This document shows, piece after piece, positions 25,656-34,634 of a stretch of DNA of 64,000 nucleotides (position 1 is the first letter of the stretch; every line of letters begins with the position of its first letter). The stretch is from Streptomyces sp. NBC_01241 (GTDB taxonomy: Bacteria > Actinomycetota > Actinomycetes > Streptomycetales > Streptomycetaceae). A model generated the notes under the pieces. It was not told the origin of the DNA, ran no database searches, and worked only from the letters and a program-made list of their open reading frames with translations. Position numbers and translations under genes: made by a program. The stretch lies in the NCBI RefSeq assembly GCF_041435435.1, contig NZ_CP108494.1, positions 4,250,501 through 4,314,500 on the forward strand. The letters are read 5' to 3'.

Positions 25656-26864
25656 ATGAGCACCCTCACTCCCACCACCAGGGCCCTGACCTGGTGCCTG
25701 CACCTGCTGATCATCGGCCTGCTCGCCCTGACCGTGGTCCGGGCCCTGGGCACGGGGGAATCCCGAACGGGCCTCATCGTCGCCGTCTGTACGGCGCTGG
25801 GGGTGGCGTACGCCGTGGGCCCGCTGCTGCCCCGTATCAGCGGCTCCCGCCGGGCCGCCGCGCTGTGGCTGGGCGTGGTGGGCGCCGTCTGGCTGGTTCT
25901 GCTGGTCCTGACCGCCGACGCGCTGTGGCTGGCGTTCCCGCTGTATTTCCTCCAGCTCCATCTGCTGCCCCGGCGCAGCGGCCTGATTTCGGTCGTTGCC
26001 ACCGCCGTCGCGGCGATCGTGGCCTTCTCCGCCCACCAGGGCGCCTTCGCCGCTGCCAACGCGATCGGCCCGGCACTGGGCGCGGCCGTCGCCGTGGCCG
26101 TGGTGTGGGGCTACCAGGCGCTGTACCGGGAGAGCGAACAGCGCCGACGGCTGATCGAGGAACTCACCACCACCCGCGCCGACCTCGCCGCCGCCCAGCA
26201 CACCGCCGGCGTCCTGGCCGAACGCGAACGCCTCGCCCGCGAGATCCACGACACCCTCGCCCAGGGCCTGTCCAGCATCCAGTTGCTCCTGCGCGCCGCC
26301 GAACGCGCCCTGCCCGCCCGGCCCGAGGCCGCCGAGCGCTACATCGACCAGGCCCGCCAGACGTCCGTGGACAACCTCGCCGAAGCCCGCCGGTTCGTCG
26401 CGGCGCTGACCCCGCCGGCCCTGGAAGGCACCACCCTGGCCGGAGCCCTGGAACGGCTGTGCGCCACGACCAGCACCCAGCATCCCCTCACCGCCCGCTT
26501 CCGCCTCACCGGCGAGCCCGTACCCCTGCCCACCGCCCACGAAGTCGCCCTGCTGCGCATCGCGCAGTCCGCGCTGTCCAACACCGTCCGTCACGCACAC
26601 GCCACCACGGCCGAGGTGACCCTCAGCTACCTCGACGACGAGGTTGCCCTCGATGTCGTCGACGACGGCACCGGCTTCGACCCCACCCGCCTGCCGGCTC
26701 CCGATCCGGCCACCGGCGGTTTCGGACTGGCCGCCATGCGCGCCCGCACGCACGCCCTCGGCGGCACCCTCAGCATCGAATCCGCCCCCGGCCGAGGCAG
26801 CGCCCTCGCAGCGCAACTCCCCGCCCACCCGGCACCCCGACCAGACGACGAGGCCCAGCCGTGA
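25656..26864 (+). CDS. NarL-family sensor histidine kinase
   Basis: A 402-residue membrane kinase. The N-terminal third has five or six hydrophobic segments with little outside loop, so it probably senses a membrane signal. The HisKA_3 domain has the phospho-accepting His198 in REIHDTLAQGLSSIQLLLRA. The ATPase domain has the N box LRIAQSALSNTVRHA, LDVVDDGTGFDP and GGFGLAAMRARTHALGG. The response-regulator start overlaps its stop as GTGA. With the divergent ABC exporter it forms a typical stress-sensing kinase/regulator/exporter module, for example for membrane-active antibiotics; the signal is not known. Confidence 0.93.
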   Translation: MSTLTPTTRALTWCLHLLIIGLLALTVVRALGTGESRTGLIVAVCTALGVAYAVGPLLPRISGSRRAAALWLGVVGAVWLVLLVLTADALWLAFPLYFLQLHLLPRRSGLISVVATAVAAIVAFSAHQGAFAAANAIGPALGAAVAVAVVWGYQALYRESEQRRRLIEELTTTRADLAAAQHTAGVLAERERLAREIHDTLAQGLSSIQLLLRAAERALPARPEAAERYIDQARQTSVDNLAEARRFVAALTPPALEGTTLAGALERLCATTSTQHPLTARFRLTGEPVPLPTAHEVALLRIAQSALSNTVRHAHATTAEVTLSYLDDEVALDVVDDGTGFDPTRLPAPDPATGGFGLAAMRARTHALGGTLSIESAPGRGSALAAQLPAHPAPRPDDEAQP

Positions 26865-27496
26865 CCGACACCCCCATCCGTCTGCTGCTCGCCGACGACC
26901 ACCCGGTCGTACGGGCCGGACTGCGCGCCGTACTGGAGACCGAATCGGACTTCACGATCGTGGCCGAGGCCGCCACGGCCGAGGAAGCGGTCACCCTGGC
27001 CGGCGAACTCGACATCGACGTCGTTCTGATGGACCTGCAGTTCGGCCGGGGCATGAACGGATCCCAGGCCACCGCCGCCATCACCGCGCGCCCCGGCGCA
27101 CCCCGGGTCCTGGTCGTCACCACCTACGACACCGACGCCGACACGCTGCCCGCCATCGAAGCGGGCGCCACCGGTTACCTCCTGAAGGACGCCCCGCCCG
27201 AGGAACTGGCCGCCGCCGTACGGACCGCCGCCGCCGGGCGCACCACCCTTGCCCCCACCGTCGCCGACCGGCTCATGAATCGCCTGCGCACCCCCCGTAC
27301 CGCCCTGACCCGCCGCGAGACGGAAATCCTCGGTCTGGTCGCCGACGGCCTGTCCAATCAGCGCATCAGCGACCGGCTCAGCCTCACCCAGGCCACCGTC
27401 AAGTCCCACCTGGCCCACATCTACGCCAAGCTCGGCGTCGACTCCCGCACCGCCGCCGTCGCCACCGCCACCGACCTCGGCCTCATCCGCCGCTGA
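26861..27496 (+). CDS. NarL/LuxR-family response regulator
   Basis: A 211-residue regulator starting at GTG 26861 in the kinase stop. The receiver domain has the acidic pair ADDHP (residues 11-15), phospho-acceptor Asp58 in VVLMDLQFG, and YLLKDA. The C-terminal LuxR HTH (about 145-205) reads LTRRETEILGLVADGLSNQR and ATVKSHLAHIYAKLGVDSR. All catalytic residues are intact, in contrast to the remnant at 1027-1340. It probably binds the five repeats upstream of its operon and of the exporter. Its last codons form the left arm of the terminator hairpin. Confidence 0.95.
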   Translation: MTDTPIRLLLADDHPVVRAGLRAVLETESDFTIVAEAATAEEAVTLAGELDIDVVLMDLQFGRGMNGSQATAAITARPGAPRVLVVTTYDTDADTLPAIEAGATGYLLKDAPPEELAAAVRTAAAGRTTLAPTVADRLMNRLRTPRTALTRRETEILGLVADGLSNQRISDRLSLTQATVKSHLAHIYAKLGVDSRTAAVATATDLGLIRR

Positions 27497-27534
27497 CGGC
27501 CGGCGCATGACGGCCGTCAGCGGCGGATGAGGCC
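27479..27534 (+). terminator. Terminator overlapping the end of the response-regulator gene
   Basis: Arms 27479-27501 and 27512-27534 are exact complements (GGCCTCATCCGCCGCTGACG at the left start) with a 10-base loop. The left arm contains the final codons and stop of the regulator gene. Confidence 0.88.
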
Positions 27535-27540
27535 CCCTGT

Positions 27541-27666
27541 TCAGCTGTGCAGAGCGAGGTAGGGCGCGAGGGCGAACAGGGTGATGACCTGGGCGTATTT
27601 CAGATTGCGCGTGGGCAGTGCGCGGGCGGTCTTCCCTCCCAGCAGTACGCCGGCCGGCTCCGGGAC
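27541..27666 (-). pseudogene. C-terminal fragment of a membrane permease (TauE/SafE-like)
   Basis: The minus strand encodes VPEPAGVLLGGKTARALPTRNL followed by a hydrophobic helix (VITLFALAPYLALHS) and stop. A glycine-rich helix, GGKTARALP and a final helix are the usual end of TauE/SafE sulfite-exporter-like permeases. The upstream frame is Ala/Gly-rich and not membrane-like, so only about 41 residues remain. The family call is tentative; no intact gene lies in 27535-27861. Confidence 0.35.
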
Positions 27667-27808
27667 GCCGACCGGAGCGGCCAGGGGCCGGTCGATCGCG
27701 CCCCGGGCGGGACAGCCCGCGGTACCCACGCCGGCGCCGGGCGCTCCGCCGCCGATGGCCCCCTCACCCGACACGTCATGAACACAAAAAAAGTGCCCCG
27801 AGCCACGC

Positions 27809-27849
27809 AAAAAAGGTCCCCTGGCCGCGTTTCCGCAGTCCAGGGGACC
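27809..27849 (-). terminator. Rho-independent terminator of tRNA-Ala
   Basis: On the minus strand GGTCCCCTGG pairs with CCAGGGGACC and is followed by six T residues. A classical hairpin-plus-U-tract, unusual for this genome, located 13 bp past the tRNA-Ala 3' end. Confidence 0.9.
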
Positions 27850-27861
27850 CTTCTGTCGATG

Positions 27862-27934
27862 TGGAGCCTAGGAGATTCGAACTCCTGACATCTGCCTTGC
27901 AAAGGCAGCGCTCTACCAACTGAGCTAAGGCCCC
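27862..27934 (-). tRNA. tRNA-Ala (anticodon TGC)
   Basis: A 73-nt tRNA on the minus strand. The acceptor stem starts GGGGCCT, the D arm is AGCTCAGTTGGTAGAGC, the anticodon loop is TTTGCAA (TGC, Ala) and the T arm is GGAGTTCGAATCTCC. It ends with discriminator A; CCA is not encoded. Confidence 0.97.
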
Positions 27935-28105
27935 GAAAACGGACAGCACCGGACGCTTCAACGTCTCGGCGACCGCCGCAGACCAGAGTACCGGGTACCC
28001 CCCGGAATCTTGCAAAAAGACAGGGACTCCCGGTCCGCGACCACGCTCCGTAAGATGCTCGACGAGGTTCGCAGCAGCGAAGCCGCAGCGAAGGGGAGAC
28101 GCGCC

Positions 28106-28654
28106 ATGGATGCAGCTCAGCAAGAGGCAACAGCAAGAGCCCGGGAACTTCAGCGCAGTTGGTACGGAGAGCCTCTCGGGGCGCTCTTCCGCCGGCTGAT
28201 CGATGATCTCGGCCTGAATCAGGCCCGGCTCGCCGCGATCCTCGGGCTGTCCGCCCCCATGCTCTCCCAGCTGATGAGCGGCCAGCGGGCGAAGATCGGC
28301 AACCCCGCGGTCGTCCAGCGCGTCCAGGCGCTCCAGGAACTGGCCGGTCAGGTGGCCGACGGCAGCGTCAGCGCGGGAGAGGCCACCGACCGCATGGAAG
28401 AGGTCAAGAAGTCCCAGGGCGGCTCCGTCCTCACCGCCACCAGCCAGACCTCCCACTCCGGCAGCGCCCCGACCGTCCGGCGCGTGGTGCGGGAGATCCA
28501 GTCGCTGCTGCGGTCCGTCGCGGCCGCCGGTGACATCATCGATGCCGCCGGCTCCCTCGCCCCGACCCACCCGGAGCTGGCAGAGTTCCTCAAGGTGTAC
28601 GGCGCGGGGCGCACCGCGGACGCGGTGGCGCACTACGAGGGACACCAGAGCTAG
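28106..28654 (+). CDS. Helix-turn-helix DNA-binding protein
   Basis: A 182-residue protein starting at ATG 28106 (MDAAQQEATARARELQ) with AAGGGGAG upstream; an in-frame start at 28010 lacks a clear ribosome site. An XRE-like HTH lies at about residues 25-75 (LGALFRRLIDDLGLNQARLA, AILGLSAPMLSQLMSGQRAK). The C-terminal half is a helical region followed by LAEFLKVYGAGRTADAVAHY. It sits directly upstream of the kinase gene (82 bp), a pairing conserved in Streptomyces as I recall. No target is known; it may control the neighbouring kinase gene. Confidence 0.85.
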   Translation: MDAAQQEATARARELQRSWYGEPLGALFRRLIDDLGLNQARLAAILGLSAPMLSQLMSGQRAKIGNPAVVQRVQALQELAGQVADGSVSAGEATDRMEEVKKSQGGSVLTATSQTSHSGSAPTVRRVVREIQSLLRSVAAAGDIIDAAGSLAPTHPELAEFLKVYGAGRTADAVAHYEGHQS

Positions 28655-28735
28655 GGCCTGTCCGACAGGCCCTGGGGCACTACCCCCGAGAACCGGGCAC
28701 GAGCCGGAACAGGAACTGGGAGCGGGCGCAGCGCA

Positions 28736-30073
28736 ATGGGTGAGGTCTTCGCCGGTCGGTACGAACTGATCGATCCGATCGGACGTGGTGGGGTCGGCGC
28801 CGTCTGGCGCGCCTGGGACCACCGGCGCCGCCGTTATGTGGCGGCCAAGGTCCTCCAGCAGAGCGACGCGCACACGCTGCTGCGCTTCGTCCGCGAGCAG
28901 GCGCTGCGGATCGAGCATCCGCATGTCCTCGCCCCGGCCAGCTGGGCCGCGGACGACGACAAGGTCCTGTTCACCATGGATCTGGTGAGCGGCGGTTCGC
29001 TGGCCCATGTCATCGGCGACTACGGGCCGTTGCCCCCTCGTTTCGTCTGCACGCTGCTCGACCAGCTGCTGTCCGGGCTGTCGACGGTGCACGCGGAGGG
29101 CGTCGTGCACCGGGACATCAAACCCGCCAACATCTTGATGGAGGCCACCGGCACCGGGCGGCCGCATCTGCGGCTGTCCGACTTCGGCATCTCCATGCGC
29201 AAGGGCGAGCCGCGCCTCACCGAGACCAACTACGTGGTGGGAACGCCGGGTTACTTCGCGCCCGAGCAGATGATGGGCGCGGAGCCCGACTTCCCCGCGG
29301 ACCTGTTCGCGGTGGGGCTGGTGGCGCTGTATCTGCTGCAGGGGAAGAAGCCGGACGCGCAGGCCATCGTCGAGCACTTCGCCGCGTACGGAACTCCCAG
29401 CGCCCCGGAGGGAATTCCCGAGCCGCTGTGGCAGGTCCTCGCGGGGCTGCTGCAGCCGGACCCCCAGGCCAGATTCCGTACGGCCACGGGCGCGCGCAAG
29501 GCGCTGACGGCCGCGGTCGACATGCTGCCGGAGCTCGGCGCCGACGACGATCCGGTGGAGGTCTTCGACCAACTCGGGCCGCTGCCCACCGGCTTCGGAC
29601 CCGACGGACCGGTCACGCCCCCCAGAACGGCCGTGCAGGACGCGCACCCCGTACAACCCGCACACCCCGGCGCCGCGGCTCAGCACGCCGTACAGCAGCC
29701 CTACACACCGCCTCCGGTCCCGATGTCGGAGACGGGCAGCTTCCATCTTCCGCCGCCTCCGCAGCAGCCCACGCCGACGCCCCAGCAGGCACAGGCAGCC
29801 ACGCCTCCCACTCCGCTCCCGGCGCACGCGGCTGCCCCGGTCGCCGCGCACGCACCCGATCCCTCGCAGGCCCCCACCACCCCGGTGCACCACGAGCCGG
29901 CACTCACCCAGGCGTACACCGCCGGGCAGCCGCAGGGCCCCGCTCCGGGAGCAGGGTTTGCCGCGCACATGCCGCGGAAGCGGCCGGGACCGCCCCCGAA
30001 GGTGGCGGTCCCGGTCCTGCTGGTGGCGCTGATCTGTTTCGCCGTGGGTGTCTGGGCGCTGACCCAGAGCTGA
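28736..30073 (+). CDS. Ser/Thr protein kinase with C-terminal membrane anchor
   Basis: A 445-residue Hanks-type kinase. The catalytic domain spans about residues 8-265: GRGGVGAVWRA, VAAKVLQ, VHRDIKPANIL, LSDFGISMR and APEQMMG, all functional residues present. A Pro/Gln/Ala-rich linker of about 140 residues follows. A final membrane helix (about 422-442, VAVPVLLVALICFAVGVWAL) ends with no outside sensor domain. It therefore differs from PknB (no PASTA). It is followed by the convergent gene pair for secreted proteins. Substrates are unknown. Confidence 0.95.
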   Translation: MGEVFAGRYELIDPIGRGGVGAVWRAWDHRRRRYVAAKVLQQSDAHTLLRFVREQALRIEHPHVLAPASWAADDDKVLFTMDLVSGGSLAHVIGDYGPLPPRFVCTLLDQLLSGLSTVHAEGVVHRDIKPANILMEATGTGRPHLRLSDFGISMRKGEPRLTETNYVVGTPGYFAPEQMMGAEPDFPADLFAVGLVALYLLQGKKPDAQAIVEHFAAYGTPSAPEGIPEPLWQVLAGLLQPDPQARFRTATGARKALTAAVDMLPELGADDDPVEVFDQLGPLPTGFGPDGPVTPPRTAVQDAHPVQPAHPGAAAQHAVQQPYTPPPVPMSETGSFHLPPPPQQPTPTPQQAQAATPPTPLPAHAAAPVAAHAPDPSQAPTTPVHHEPALTQAYTAGQPQGPAPGAGFAAHMPRKRPGPPPKVAVPVLLVALICFAVGVWALTQS

Positions 30074-30126
30074 GTGCGCCGTCGGCCGGAACCCCGCCGC
30101 CGTACGCGGCAGCGGCTTTGGCCCGG

Positions 30127-31554
30127 CTACCAGGCCTGCGGCGGGCCTCCGTAAGGCGGTTGTCCGCCCCCGCCCGGACCGCCCGCGGCCGGACCGTTCG
30201 AACCGGGCGGAACCGCCGGAGCCTGCGCAGCCGCGAAAGCCTCCGGACCCGCCATGGCCGCCGGACCCATTGGGGCGGGCACCGCGCGGCGCCGTGCCAG
30301 CAGCGTCCACACGCCGAGCCCGAGCACCAGCACAGCACCCGCGCTGATCCCGGCCACGCCGACCGCCCTCATGGTGTTGCTCCTGGCGGCCTCGGGATCG
30401 CTCCGGCCGCTCTTGGCCATGTCCCTGTCGTTCTGCGTGACCGAGAAGTTCCCCGCGCCCCCCGCGTACGGCGACGTCCCCGCCTTCCCCTCCACCTTGA
30501 TCTTGAGGACCAGCGGAATCGCCCGGTCACCGTACGACTTCGCGACCTTCGGACTGAGCGTCACCGACAGGTAGTACCAGCCGGCGAACCGCATGGCGCT
30601 GACGCTGCTGGTGGACGCGTAGCGGTTCTCGTACGCCACCGGGGGCAGCGGATCCAGCGATACGGACGCGGGCTTGCCGGAGTACGACAGCGGGCTCACG
30701 TCGTCGACGTGGCCGTGGGCCGGATTGTCCAGGGACATCGCGAGCGCGTTGCCGATGTACTCGTCCGAGGCGTTGTTGTTGCTCAGGTCGGCCGTGACGA
30801 AGATCTGCTGGTCCCAGTCCACCGGCACCCGGTAGAAGCGGGTCTGCCCCGGCGCGATGTCGTCACGCCACTCGCCGGTTTCCAGGCTGGTCGCGTTGTA
30901 GTAGCTGGTACCGCCGGAGCGCTTCTGCGGGGCGGCCGTGGGCGGCTCGGGGGAGGCCGACGGCCAGTGCTCCGGTGCCTCGGTCGGCATCGAACCGGCC
31001 GATTTCAGCTGCGGTTCCGACTCGTAGCGCAGCTCCAGGTCCCACTCGCCGGGTGACGAGGTCGCCTTGCTCTCCCGCTCGATCAGGACGTTGTACGTGC
31101 CCGCTTCCTGACAGGTACTGCTGTCCTTCTCCACGTTCCGGTAGGCGTACGCCGCGATCGGACGCGGGAATTCCGCCGACTCGAACCGGGCGTCCTCCGA
31201 ACTGCACTGCCGGTCCGTGCTGTCCCTGATGCTGACCTTGATGCCGTCCCCGTAGGCGACCTGTCCGCCGTCCGTGGGCACGGCCACCGCCGAGACGTAC
31301 GCGTCCGTCTTCGCGTCGAGGTTCAGGCGGTAGTAGAGCTTCTCACCGCGCTTGATCGAGCTCTTGTAGACCGATCCGGGCGTGAGTGCCGACGCCTCGG
31401 TGCTGACCTCCGCGCCGCTGACCGTCTTCGCCCCGGGAGCGAAGGTGTACGCGGTGTCCTCCCCGGCCGCGTACGCCTGCCCCGGCAGCGCCGCCGTCGC
31501 GCACATCGCCGCGACGGCGGCCAGCGCCACCCGGCCCCTGTTGCGCTGCCTCAT
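30127..31554 (-). CDS. Secreted membrane-anchored protein related to the VWA protein upstream
   Basis: A 475-residue protein with a signal peptide (about residues 1-29, ALAAVAAMCATAALPGQAYA), a large outside region and one C-terminal membrane helix (AVGVAGISAGAVLVLGLGVW) ending in a Gly/Pro-rich cytoplasmic tail. Its modules GExWRDDIAPGQTRFYRVP, YNVLIERESK, YENRYASTSSV and YYLSVTLSP match the C-terminal two thirds of the neighbouring VWA protein, so the two are paralogues; this one lacks the VWA domain. The start ATG shares TGATG with the upstream stop. Function unknown. Confidence 0.82.
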   Translation of the reverse strand: MRQRNRGRVALAAVAAMCATAALPGQAYAAGEDTAYTFAPGAKTVSGAEVSTEASALTPGSVYKSSIKRGEKLYYRLNLDAKTDAYVSAVAVPTDGGQVAYGDGIKVSIRDSTDRQCSSEDARFESAEFPRPIAAYAYRNVEKDSSTCQEAGTYNVLIERESKATSSPGEWDLELRYESEPQLKSAGSMPTEAPEHWPSASPEPPTAAPQKRSGGTSYYNATSLETGEWRDDIAPGQTRFYRVPVDWDQQIFVTADLSNNNASDEYIGNALAMSLDNPAHGHVDDVSPLSYSGKPASVSLDPLPPVAYENRYASTSSVSAMRFAGWYYLSVTLSPKVAKSYGDRAIPLVLKIKVEGKAGTSPYAGGAGNFSVTQNDRDMAKSGRSDPEAARSNTMRAVGVAGISAGAVLVLGLGVWTLLARRRAVPAPMGPAAMAGPEAFAAAQAPAVPPGSNGPAAGGPGGGGQPPYGGPPQAW

Positions 31555-33473
31555 CACGCGCTTCCCCTCGTCGTCTGTGCGGCGCGCCCGCGACGCCCGC
31601 GCACGAACGCGAGCCCCGCGATCACCACCACCACGGCGCCCGCCCCGGCAGCGGCCGCAATGCCGGTCCATCCTGCCCCGCCCGTACCGCTGCTGTCTCC
31701 GACGGCGCTCGAATTGCCCCGCTTGTCCTTCTTCTTGGCCACGACAGCGGCATGGTGCTCGGGGCCGGCCAGCTCGTCGCCGAGCACCGACACCCGCAGC
31801 ACCACTCCGATCCGCGCGTTCTGCGCGATCTCGGCGGCCCCCGCCCCCAGCGTCACCGAAATAAAGAAGTCGCCCCCGGCGTGCACGGGCTGGACGGCGG
31901 AGCGGTACTCGTACCGATTGGTCCAGGCGACCGGCACCCCGCCCATCCTGACCGCCGACGGACGGCCGTTGTACATGGTCCTCGGTGTGAACTCGCCGCC
32001 ACCGGTGAGCGGGAACCGAGCAGGGGTGAACAGCTGCGTCGCGCCGTACGAGTACGTGGCGACGCCTCTCCCCACCGTGGGCTCGTCTCCGAACTCCACG
32101 TCGTAGCGCACCTGCTGGCCCCAGCCGGCCGGGACCTTGTACCAGAGGGTCTGCGACGGAAGGATCCGGTCGCGCCAGACACCCGGGCCGAGCTCCTCGG
32201 CGTCGTTGAAGCCGGTACCGCCTCGTACATCGCGGGGGTCGCCGGCGGGCAGCACGGCGTCCTTGCCGCCCTTGCCGTACTCCGACTGCGACTGGCCGAG
32301 GACGACCCCCTTCGCCGGCGGCGCCTCCACCCCATGGACGAGTTCGAGCGGCCAACGCGCGTCGTCGGAACCCTTCTTGCTCTCCCGCTCCACCACCAGC
32401 CAGTACCGCCCCGCCCGGTCGCAGGCGCGGGTGCCCCGCTCCGCCGGGATACGGGCGACCGCCGAGGTCAGCGGGGTCGCGCCCTCCTTCTGGTAGAAGC
32501 GCGCGGTGTCCGTCACGCACGAACTGTCGGTACCGTACGCGATGCTGGTGCGCAGCGCGTCGAACGTATCGACGGCCGCCCCGGGCTGCGGCACCGCCGT
32601 CACCGAGAAGTCCGCCGTCGAAACGGCATCCAGACCGACGGCGTAGTACCGCTTCTCACCGGGCCCGATGGTGTCGAGATACTGCCCGGGTACGAGCACG
32701 GGCGCCCCCGCACGCGTCGCCGCGCCCACGACCCGCTCGCCCCGGAACCGGTAGCCGTCCGCGGAGAGCTGGGACGCCCGTTGCAGCTGCCGGGCCAGCG
32801 CGGCGGCGTCCGGCGCGTCGTAGTAGCGGCCGTTGCCCGCCGCCGCGACGCATTCGAGCTGCTCGCGGGCCGCGCCCTTCACCTGGAAGCCGACGGTGTC
32901 GATCCGCAGCCCGGTCCCCTCCCGGGCCAGCTGCTCGGCGACCTCGCAGGGCCGCGGCGCACCGCAGTTGTCCTCGCCGTCGGAGATCAGCAGGATCGTG
33001 CGCGTACCGACGACCCCTCCCGCGGGTCGTGGGAGGTCCTCAAAGGCCCTGCGGAGGGACAGCCCGACAGGAGTGTCACCCCGGGGCTCCACGGCCGCCA
33101 CGGCCCGCTTCACGGCCGCCCGGTCGAGCCTGCGGACCGGCTGTACGAGCCTGGTGTCCGCGCAGCCCCGGGGGCGGTCGGCGCCGTACACCCGCAGCCC
33201 GGTCGGATACCCCTCGGGGAGGTTGTCGACGACGGAGCCGACGGCCGTACGGGCACTCTCCATCCGGGTGCGCCCCGTACCGTCGTCGTCCGCCATGGAG
33301 CCGGACGAGTCGAGCACCATGACCGGGCTGCCGCCCGGACCGGCGCCCGCCTCCCGCGAAGCGCCGGGCGTGGCCGCCGCGACCGGCATCGTCCCCGCCA
33401 CCAGGGCGAGCAGCGCCCCGCCGATCCATGCCCCCGCAACCGCAGTGCGGCGGCAGTGGTCGTGTGTCCTCAC
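31554..33473 (-). CDS. VWA domain-containing secreted protein
   Basis: A 639-residue exported protein starting at GTG 33473. It has a signal peptide (about residues 12-34, AGAWIGGALLALVAGTMPVA) and a von Willebrand A domain (about 50-230) with the MIDAS motif LDSSGSM and TILLISDGEDN. Long beta-rich regions shared with the next gene follow. A C-terminal membrane helix (GIAAAAGAGAVVVVIAGLAF) leads to a basic tail. VWA domains bind partners through a metal ion. The gene is coupled to its paralogue by TGATG. The ligand is not known. Confidence 0.88.
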   Translation of the reverse strand: MRTHDHCRRTAVAGAWIGGALLALVAGTMPVAAATPGASREAGAGPGGSPVMVLDSSGSMADDDGTGRTRMESARTAVGSVVDNLPEGYPTGLRVYGADRPRGCADTRLVQPVRRLDRAAVKRAVAAVEPRGDTPVGLSLRRAFEDLPRPAGGVVGTRTILLISDGEDNCGAPRPCEVAEQLAREGTGLRIDTVGFQVKGAAREQLECVAAAGNGRYYDAPDAAALARQLQRASQLSADGYRFRGERVVGAATRAGAPVLVPGQYLDTIGPGEKRYYAVGLDAVSTADFSVTAVPQPGAAVDTFDALRTSIAYGTDSSCVTDTARFYQKEGATPLTSAVARIPAERGTRACDRAGRYWLVVERESKKGSDDARWPLELVHGVEAPPAKGVVLGQSQSEYGKGGKDAVLPAGDPRDVRGGTGFNDAEELGPGVWRDRILPSQTLWYKVPAGWGQQVRYDVEFGDEPTVGRGVATYSYGATQLFTPARFPLTGGGEFTPRTMYNGRPSAVRMGGVPVAWTNRYEYRSAVQPVHAGGDFFISVTLGAGAAEIAQNARIGVVLRVSVLGDELAGPEHHAAVVAKKKDKRGNSSAVGDSSGTGGAGWTGIAAAAGAGAVVVVIAGLAFVRGRRGRAAQTTRGSA

Positions 33474-33577
33474 GCGTGCCCCCCGACCGAAAAACCCGAC
33501 CCTTTTGCTCCAGCAACCTATTGATTTGCTTAGGCGAACTCAAGAGCACAGGCGTCACGGTCCCGCAACAGCACGAA

Positions 33578-33602
33578 GCCCCGGCCGCTCGGCGACCGGG
33601 GC
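33578..33602. terminator. Hairpin between the DLW-39 and VWA genes
   Basis: GCCCCGG and CCGGGGC enclose an 11-base loop, downstream of the leftward small gene and upstream of the VWA gene. Probable terminator. Confidence 0.7.
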
Positions 33603-33623
33603 CCGCAATCAGGCTGTTCTGTC

Positions 33624-33758
33624 TCACACACCCGAACCTGCGGGCACGGAGTCAGTCGCCTCCGTCCACAGATCCTGCTCGGCGCGATCCGCCTGGATCT
33701 GGCGGTACACGAGGAGCCCGCCGATGGCGGCCAGTGCGACCAGGAGAAGCTTCTTCAC
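33624..33758 (-). CDS. DLW-39 family small membrane protein
   Basis: A 44-residue protein: V-K-K, then a membrane helix (LLLVALAAIGGLLVYRQIQA) and a tail containing the DLW motif (EQDLWTEATDS). This is the DLW-39 family, small actinobacterial proteins typically encoded near gyrA and tRNA-Ile/tRNA-Ala, as here. The start is GTG 33758 with GAGG upstream. Function unknown. Confidence 0.85.
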   Translation of the reverse strand: MKKLLLVALAAIGGLLVYRQIQADRAEQDLWTEATDSVPAGSGV

Positions 33759-34065
33759 CGCGCGACCTCGTCTTTCCTTGACGTAGGGGACTTCTGCCGC
33801 CCGACTATACACACCGGCCGATATCGATCGGTGACCTACCTGCGACCCAATTGGCGCCCGGGGAAAAGCGATCACGCGGGGAATCGCTCCGCCGGAGATC
33901 ACGCCCCCGCCGGCCGCCCCGCGGGGACCCGTCGAGGCCGGTTGCACCAGACGAGTGGTGTTCATCTGAAGATCGGCGGATCCGCGGCGTCGGTCCGCGA
34001 AATCCAGGGCCACATCCACATCATCGGAAAGGTAAGCAAACCGGACTACCCGAAAGCGAGGGGCC
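33759..34065. other. Divergent intergenic region
   Basis: 307 bp between the leftward DLW-39 gene and the rightward DUF6344-like gene. A -10-like TATAGT lies on the minus strand at 33805-33810 and a small palindrome CCGATATCGATCGG near 33818-33831. I see no gene and no convincing -35 element. Confidence 0.35.
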
Positions 34066-34437
34066 ATGAGCACCTTCAAGGCCAAGAACCTCTGGACCGC
34101 CTTCATCACCGCCTTCTTCGCCCTCCTCGCCGCGCTGGGGCTCATGAGCACCCCGGCGGTGGCCGCGGAGCAGAACGCCCCGGAGCCGACCACCACGAAC
34201 CAGGAGCACACGGCTGCGACCGCGGCAACCGCGACCACTCCGTCGGTCCGCTGGACCCTTCCGCGTGACAGGGCGCTGCCACCCACGACGAAGCAGCGCA
34301 TCCGCGCCGAGGCACACGGCTCCTCACCCGCCGCCCGCCAGCTGTCCGCCGACACGACGGACGCCGCGGAATCCAGGAACACCGCCCACGCCACCCACGG
34401 AGCCCCGGCGGGGGACGCGTCCCTCCTCCCCCCGTGA
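34066..34437 (+). CDS. Small secreted or membrane-anchored protein (DUF6344-like)
   Basis: A 123-residue protein with GAGGGG 2-7 bp before ATG 34066. The N-terminal helix (FITAFFALLAALGLMSTPAV followed by AAEQ) looks like a signal peptide. The rest is Ala/Thr-rich and disordered, with a conserved-looking core WTLPRDRALPPTTKQRIRAE. I remember similar Streptomyces proteins under DUF6344. It stands alone with a terminator behind it. Function unknown. Confidence 0.72.
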   Translation: MSTFKAKNLWTAFITAFFALLAALGLMSTPAVAAEQNAPEPTTTNQEHTAATAATATTPSVRWTLPRDRALPPTTKQRIRAEAHGSSPAARQLSADTTDAAESRNTAHATHGAPAGDASLLPP

Positions 34438-34459
34438 GAGCCGCACAACTGACGTACAG

Positions 34460-34492
34460 AGCCCCCGGACCGGTTCACACCGGACGGGGGCT
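34460..34492 (+). terminator. Terminator after the DUF6344-like gene
   Basis: AGCCCCCG and CGGGGGCT enclose an inner CCGGT/ACCGG helix. It lies 22 bp after the stop. Confidence 0.75.
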
Positions 34493-34496
34493 TCTA

Positions 34497-34538
34497 CGTG
34501 CGCTCCACGCCCCGCTTCGTGCGCTCCACGCCCCGCCC
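34497..34538. repeat. 21-bp tandem repeat
   Basis: CGTGCGCTCCACGCCCCGC plus two bases is repeated head to tail at 34497-34517 and 34518-34538. It lies in non-coding sequence between two terminators. Confidence 0.75.
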
Positions 34539-34634
34539 GGCCCCTCCCGACGCGACGCCTCCACCCGCAACCCGCACCGCCACCCGTACCCGCACCGCCA
34601 TCCACACCAGGCGTGTACCGCACCGATCACACGC

